This document shows positions 27,120 through 27,500 of a DNA stretch of 27,500 nt, piece after piece (within the stretch, counting starts at the first letter, position 1; each line of letters opens with the position of its first letter). Source of the stretch: Tubiluchus corallicola (lineage: Eukaryota > Priapulida > Priapulimorpha > Priapulimorphida > Tubiluchidae); assembly GCA_030141605.1 (NCBI GenBank), contig JAQGDQ010001652.1, positions 1-27,500 on the forward strand, given 5' to 3'. The position numbers and the translations under genes are program-made. A model generated the notes under the pieces. That model searched no databases, was not told the origin of the DNA, and saw nothing but the letters and a program-made list of their open reading frames with translations.

Positions 27120-27500
27120 GATCGATGCATACTAAGATCAAATGGTCAAATTTACTCATAATGTTACGAGTAAGAGACAAATTGCTGACGGTTTATGGTG
27201 TTTTCGTGTAGTATTTGGTCTAGAGAAAATCATAGGCCGAAATTTGTGCACCAAGTGTGCCTAATTATGATATAAAACAGACGGACATCATTTGACCAAA
27301 ATGAAAGGGTCTTTAGTCTGCCAGAATGGCGAATAAATGCTGATTTTTACTGGAAAGCATGAAACTTTGGTTATACATAGTTGTGATACATTGTGCTAAT
27401 TTAAAGCACAAGAAAACCATGCATAAAGCTTAAAAATTTGTTTTGAAATTTTATATCACTTACGTACTGCCTCTTTGCGAAGGAGGACATCAATCGGCAG
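27120..27500. other. Intergenic or intronic, no gene seen
   Basis: No coding match, repeat or RNA gene was recognised up to the window edge. Confidence 0.5.

Overview
The window is animal nuclear DNA. It has spliced genes with GT-AG introns, AT-rich intergenic sequence, several classes of eukaryotic transposon remnant, and an unusually high density of minisatellites. The only confidently identified gene is the 3' end of an attractin orthologue (ATRN/ATRNL1 family; Drosophila distracted is a relative) on the + strand. Attractin-type proteins with this tail are typical of bilaterians. The host is probably an invertebrate, perhaps marine, but nothing here fixes the species.

Layout. Positions 1567-9690 hold seven consecutive attractin exons (1567-1639, 4039-4184, 4721-4779, 6655-6733, 8115-8270, 8554-8718, 9649-9690). 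They total 720 nt, giving 239 residues plus a stop. They encode the membrane-proximal ectodomain, one transmembrane helix, and a cytosolic tail with the MASRPFA motif. All reading phases agree, and upstream exons lie outside the window. The introns carry two inverted copies of a piggyBac-like MITE, the 3' end of a LINE, a 5S-rRNA-headed SINE-like element, and minisatellites with periods of 51, 57 and 66 bp. A 122-bp tandem triplication copies the 3' part of the penultimate exon together with its splice donor. An almost invariant 121-bp satellite (8 copies) starts just after the putative poly(A) signal.

From 10.9 to 20 kb there is no convincing host gene. This stretch contains nested pogo-like MITEs, other terminal-inverted-repeat elements, a hAT MITE with a perfect 8-bp target duplication, a decayed Tc1-like element with a recognisable transposase C-terminus, a 121-bp-arm inverted repeat, and further satellites. 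From 20.7 to 23.2 kb a 31-bp array (about 54 copies) abuts a 75-bp array (about 10 copies). Both are open on the + strand and share complementary 10-mers. At 23.44-23.66 kb a GC box, a perfect CRE, a TATA-like box and a downstream donor look like the promoter and non-coding first exon of a gene running rightward. A 132-codon unrecognised ORF lies at 24931-25329 on the minus strand. A 42/44-bp satellite fills 25.8-26.8 kb, and a small hairpin MITE lies near the right end.

By my count, tandem arrays occupy about 9 kb, roughly one third of the window. The main points to follow up are: (i) inverted MITEs bracketing a phase-0 pair of attractin exons, which suggests circularisation or skipping; (ii) the partial exon triplication with competing donors; (iii) satellites whose units carry splice-site-like motifs; (iv) the 5S-headed element; and (v) the isolated promoter. 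All functional statements about these are inference from sequence alone.
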